NCBI GenBank assembly: GCA_964410945.1
Contig: CAYPJE010000076.1
Span: 1-6,981 of the forward strand
From: CAYPJE01 sp964410945
Lineage (GTDB): Bacteria > Fidelibacterota > Marinisomatia > Marinisomatales > TCS56
Reading direction: 5' to 3'
Length of the DNA stretch: 6,981 bases
This document shows, piece after piece, positions 5,820 through 6,981 of the stretch (the stretch's first letter is position 1; every line of letters starts with the position of its first letter). Under the pieces are notes generated by a model that saw only the letters and a list, made by a program, of their open reading frames with translations, did no database searches and had not been told where the DNA came from. The translations under genes and the position numbers were made by a program.

Positions 5820-6981
5820 TCAGGGCAGAACTTCTTCATATCGATTGAGTGAATCGCCCTGGAAATACCCCAAAGCATTAAAAACCTCATTTCGATAATC
5901 CAGAATCTGCAGGGCTGCATTTATATTATTATTGGGATTTGAAAATGAGAATAATTGGGATTCACCCCGGAACAGGTCCAGAGATCCCAGTTCTTCTTTT
6001 ATTTTACTCCTCGAACTCCAATCACTGCCGGCTAACGAACTGAGTACCATTCCGTGATCCATGCCAAAATAATAATAGCGCAGGTCACCTGATTCAGAAA
6101 TATCCAGAGCCGGTGTGCTGACTGAATCGGCAGTCAATATGCGGTTAGCCACAACAGCCATTCCTTCCAGATGCGGTCCGATGATATCCTGATTCAGGAT
6201 ATCCGGCTCCAGCCAGTTCTCGTTACCAATCAGCTGAGTGGACAAGTTGAAAGAGGGAAACTGGGTTCCCAGATATTGAATGTGGCCGGGATGGATCGGG
6301 AGATAAAGGGCTTGAATGGTTTCGAGTACCATTCGTGCTGAGTCACGTGCCGTCATCTTATCTTCTTCATCATCCGGTATATCAAAGAATACATCTTCCG
6401 ATATTTCAAACATCGATTCCAGGCTGTCAATCTCCATCCCCAGGAATTCTTCATATTCGTCTGATTCCTGCAGACTGAAGGCAATTTCACGCAGGTTCAG
6501 AAACTGCTGACGCAGATTTTGAGGAATTCCCGTATACCATTCAACGGCAACAACCGTCTTCCCAAGCGCGTCCACTTCGGTAATAAATGCGTCAGTCAGG
6601 GCATGTCCGAATTCATCGGCTGAAGCCAGCACCGCCAGGCTGTCCAATCCCAACTCTCCGGCTACATAACGTCCGGCCAGTTTTCCTCGTATCGAAAGGG
6701 TGGCATTGGACTGAAATACAAAATCACCGATCTCCGACAAATTATTCTTCATACAGGTTGGGATAATGATCGGCAAGCCTTCCTCCTGGGCTGTTACAGC
6801 TGCCACAACTGAGTTCTCATCAGACAATGGCCCAATGATGAGATCAATATTGGCCTGGCCGGCACATTGCAGAACCGCCAGGCTGGTCTCGACGGCGTCA
6901 CCGAGATTATCATAAATGACAAGAGAAAGATTTATACCGTGCTCCTTTAGTTCATGCACAGCTGAATTGAGGCCGGCCAGA
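5820..6981 (-). CDS. Periplasmic ligand-binding-fold protein (Peripla_BP_6 / LpoA-like), 5'-truncated
   Basis: The frame is open at the right edge: the GTG at 6957-6959 is preceded by seven further in-frame codons (LAGLNSA), so it is internal and not the start. The signal peptide and any N-terminal TPR region are outside the window. 386 residues are visible. The order matches type I periplasmic binding proteins: AVHELKEHGINLSLVIYDN, then the hinge strand IDLIIGPLSDENSVVAAV, then LPIIIPTCM and VFQSNAT, then LGLDSLAVLASADEFGHAL. In the second lobe come ALYLPIHPGHIQYLGTQFPSF and QLIGNENWLEPDIL, ending FRGESQLFSFSNPNNNINAALQIL. The latter pattern resembles LpoA-type activators of penicillin-binding proteins as well as HAAT amino-acid receptors. 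An acidic insertion (38 residues, 17 Asp/Glu) lies between the lobes. No ABC permease or ATPase gene follows; pgeF and uppP do, which favours a cell-wall role over transport. The ligand is unknown. Confidence 0.8.
   Translation of the reverse strand, partial: LAGLNSAVHELKEHGINLSLVIYDNLGDAVETSLAVLQCAGQANIDLIIGPLSDENSVVAAVTAQEEGLPIIIPTCMKNNLSEIGDFVFQSNATLSIRGKLAGRYVAGELGLDSLAVLASADEFGHALTDAFITEVDALGKTVVAVEWYTGIPQNLRQQFLNLREIAFSLQESDEYEEFLGMEIDSLESMFEISEDVFFDIPDDEEDKMTARDSARMVLETIQALYLPIHPGHIQYLGTQFPSFNLSTQLIGNENWLEPDILNQDIIGPHLEGMAVVANRILTADSVSTPALDISESGDLRYYYFGMDHGMVLSSLAGSDWSSRSKIKEELGSLDLFRGESQLFSFSNPNNNINAALQILDYRNEVFNALGYFQGDSLNRYEEVLP

Noticed and set aside
6957..6959. GTG as a start codon for the ligand-binding protein
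   Set aside because: The frame continues upstream to the window edge with residues typical of the fold's first helix, so this GTG encodes an internal valine.

Overview
All recognisable genes in this window lie on the minus strand, so the reading order is from base 6981 down to base 1. They form a dense, co-directional run of eight genes, with gaps of 63 bases or less and two small overlaps. The base composition looks moderate. The gene content is ordinary bacterial housekeeping and envelope functions. The style of the ECF sigma factor, the stand-alone UppP/PgeF/HolA genes and the LpoA-like ligand-binding protein would fit an environmental bacterium of the FCB superphylum (for example Marinimicrobia-like). 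No rRNA or other marker gene is present, so this placement is only an inference.

Layout in transcription order: (1) a 5'-truncated periplasmic ligand-binding-fold protein (5820-6981); (2) PgeF/YfiH, a laccase-domain peptidoglycan editing factor (5118-5810); (3) UppP/BacA undecaprenyl-diphosphatase (4290-5054); (4) a PutP-type sodium/solute symporter (2779-4227); (5) HolA, the delta subunit of the DNA polymerase III clamp loader (1796-2779), which overlaps putP by one base; (6) an ECF sigma factor (best start 1803), overlapping holA by 8 bases; (7) a single-pass membrane anti-sigma factor without a recognisable zinc motif (660-1217); (8) the first 202 codons of a two-helix membrane protein with a probable GAF sensor domain, running off the left edge (1-607). 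No intergenic stretch exceeds 63 bases. No tRNA, rRNA, CRISPR array, insertion sequence or convincing rho-independent terminator was seen.

The right half has a cell-envelope theme: a possible penicillin-binding-protein activator-like protein, a peptidoglycan quality-control enzyme and the lipid-carrier recycling phosphatase. The left half ends with a sigma/anti-sigma pair and a membrane sensor. A plausible but unproven reading is one long operon, with possible internal promoters before uppP and before the GAF gene, joining wall maintenance, solute uptake, replication and an envelope-responsive regulator. I see no exotic new system. The points most worth a second look are the zinc-less anti-sigma factor, the coupling of the sigma gene to holA, the acidic insertion in the ligand-binding protein, the cluster of GTTAAT sites between uppP and putP, and the truncated GAF protein.
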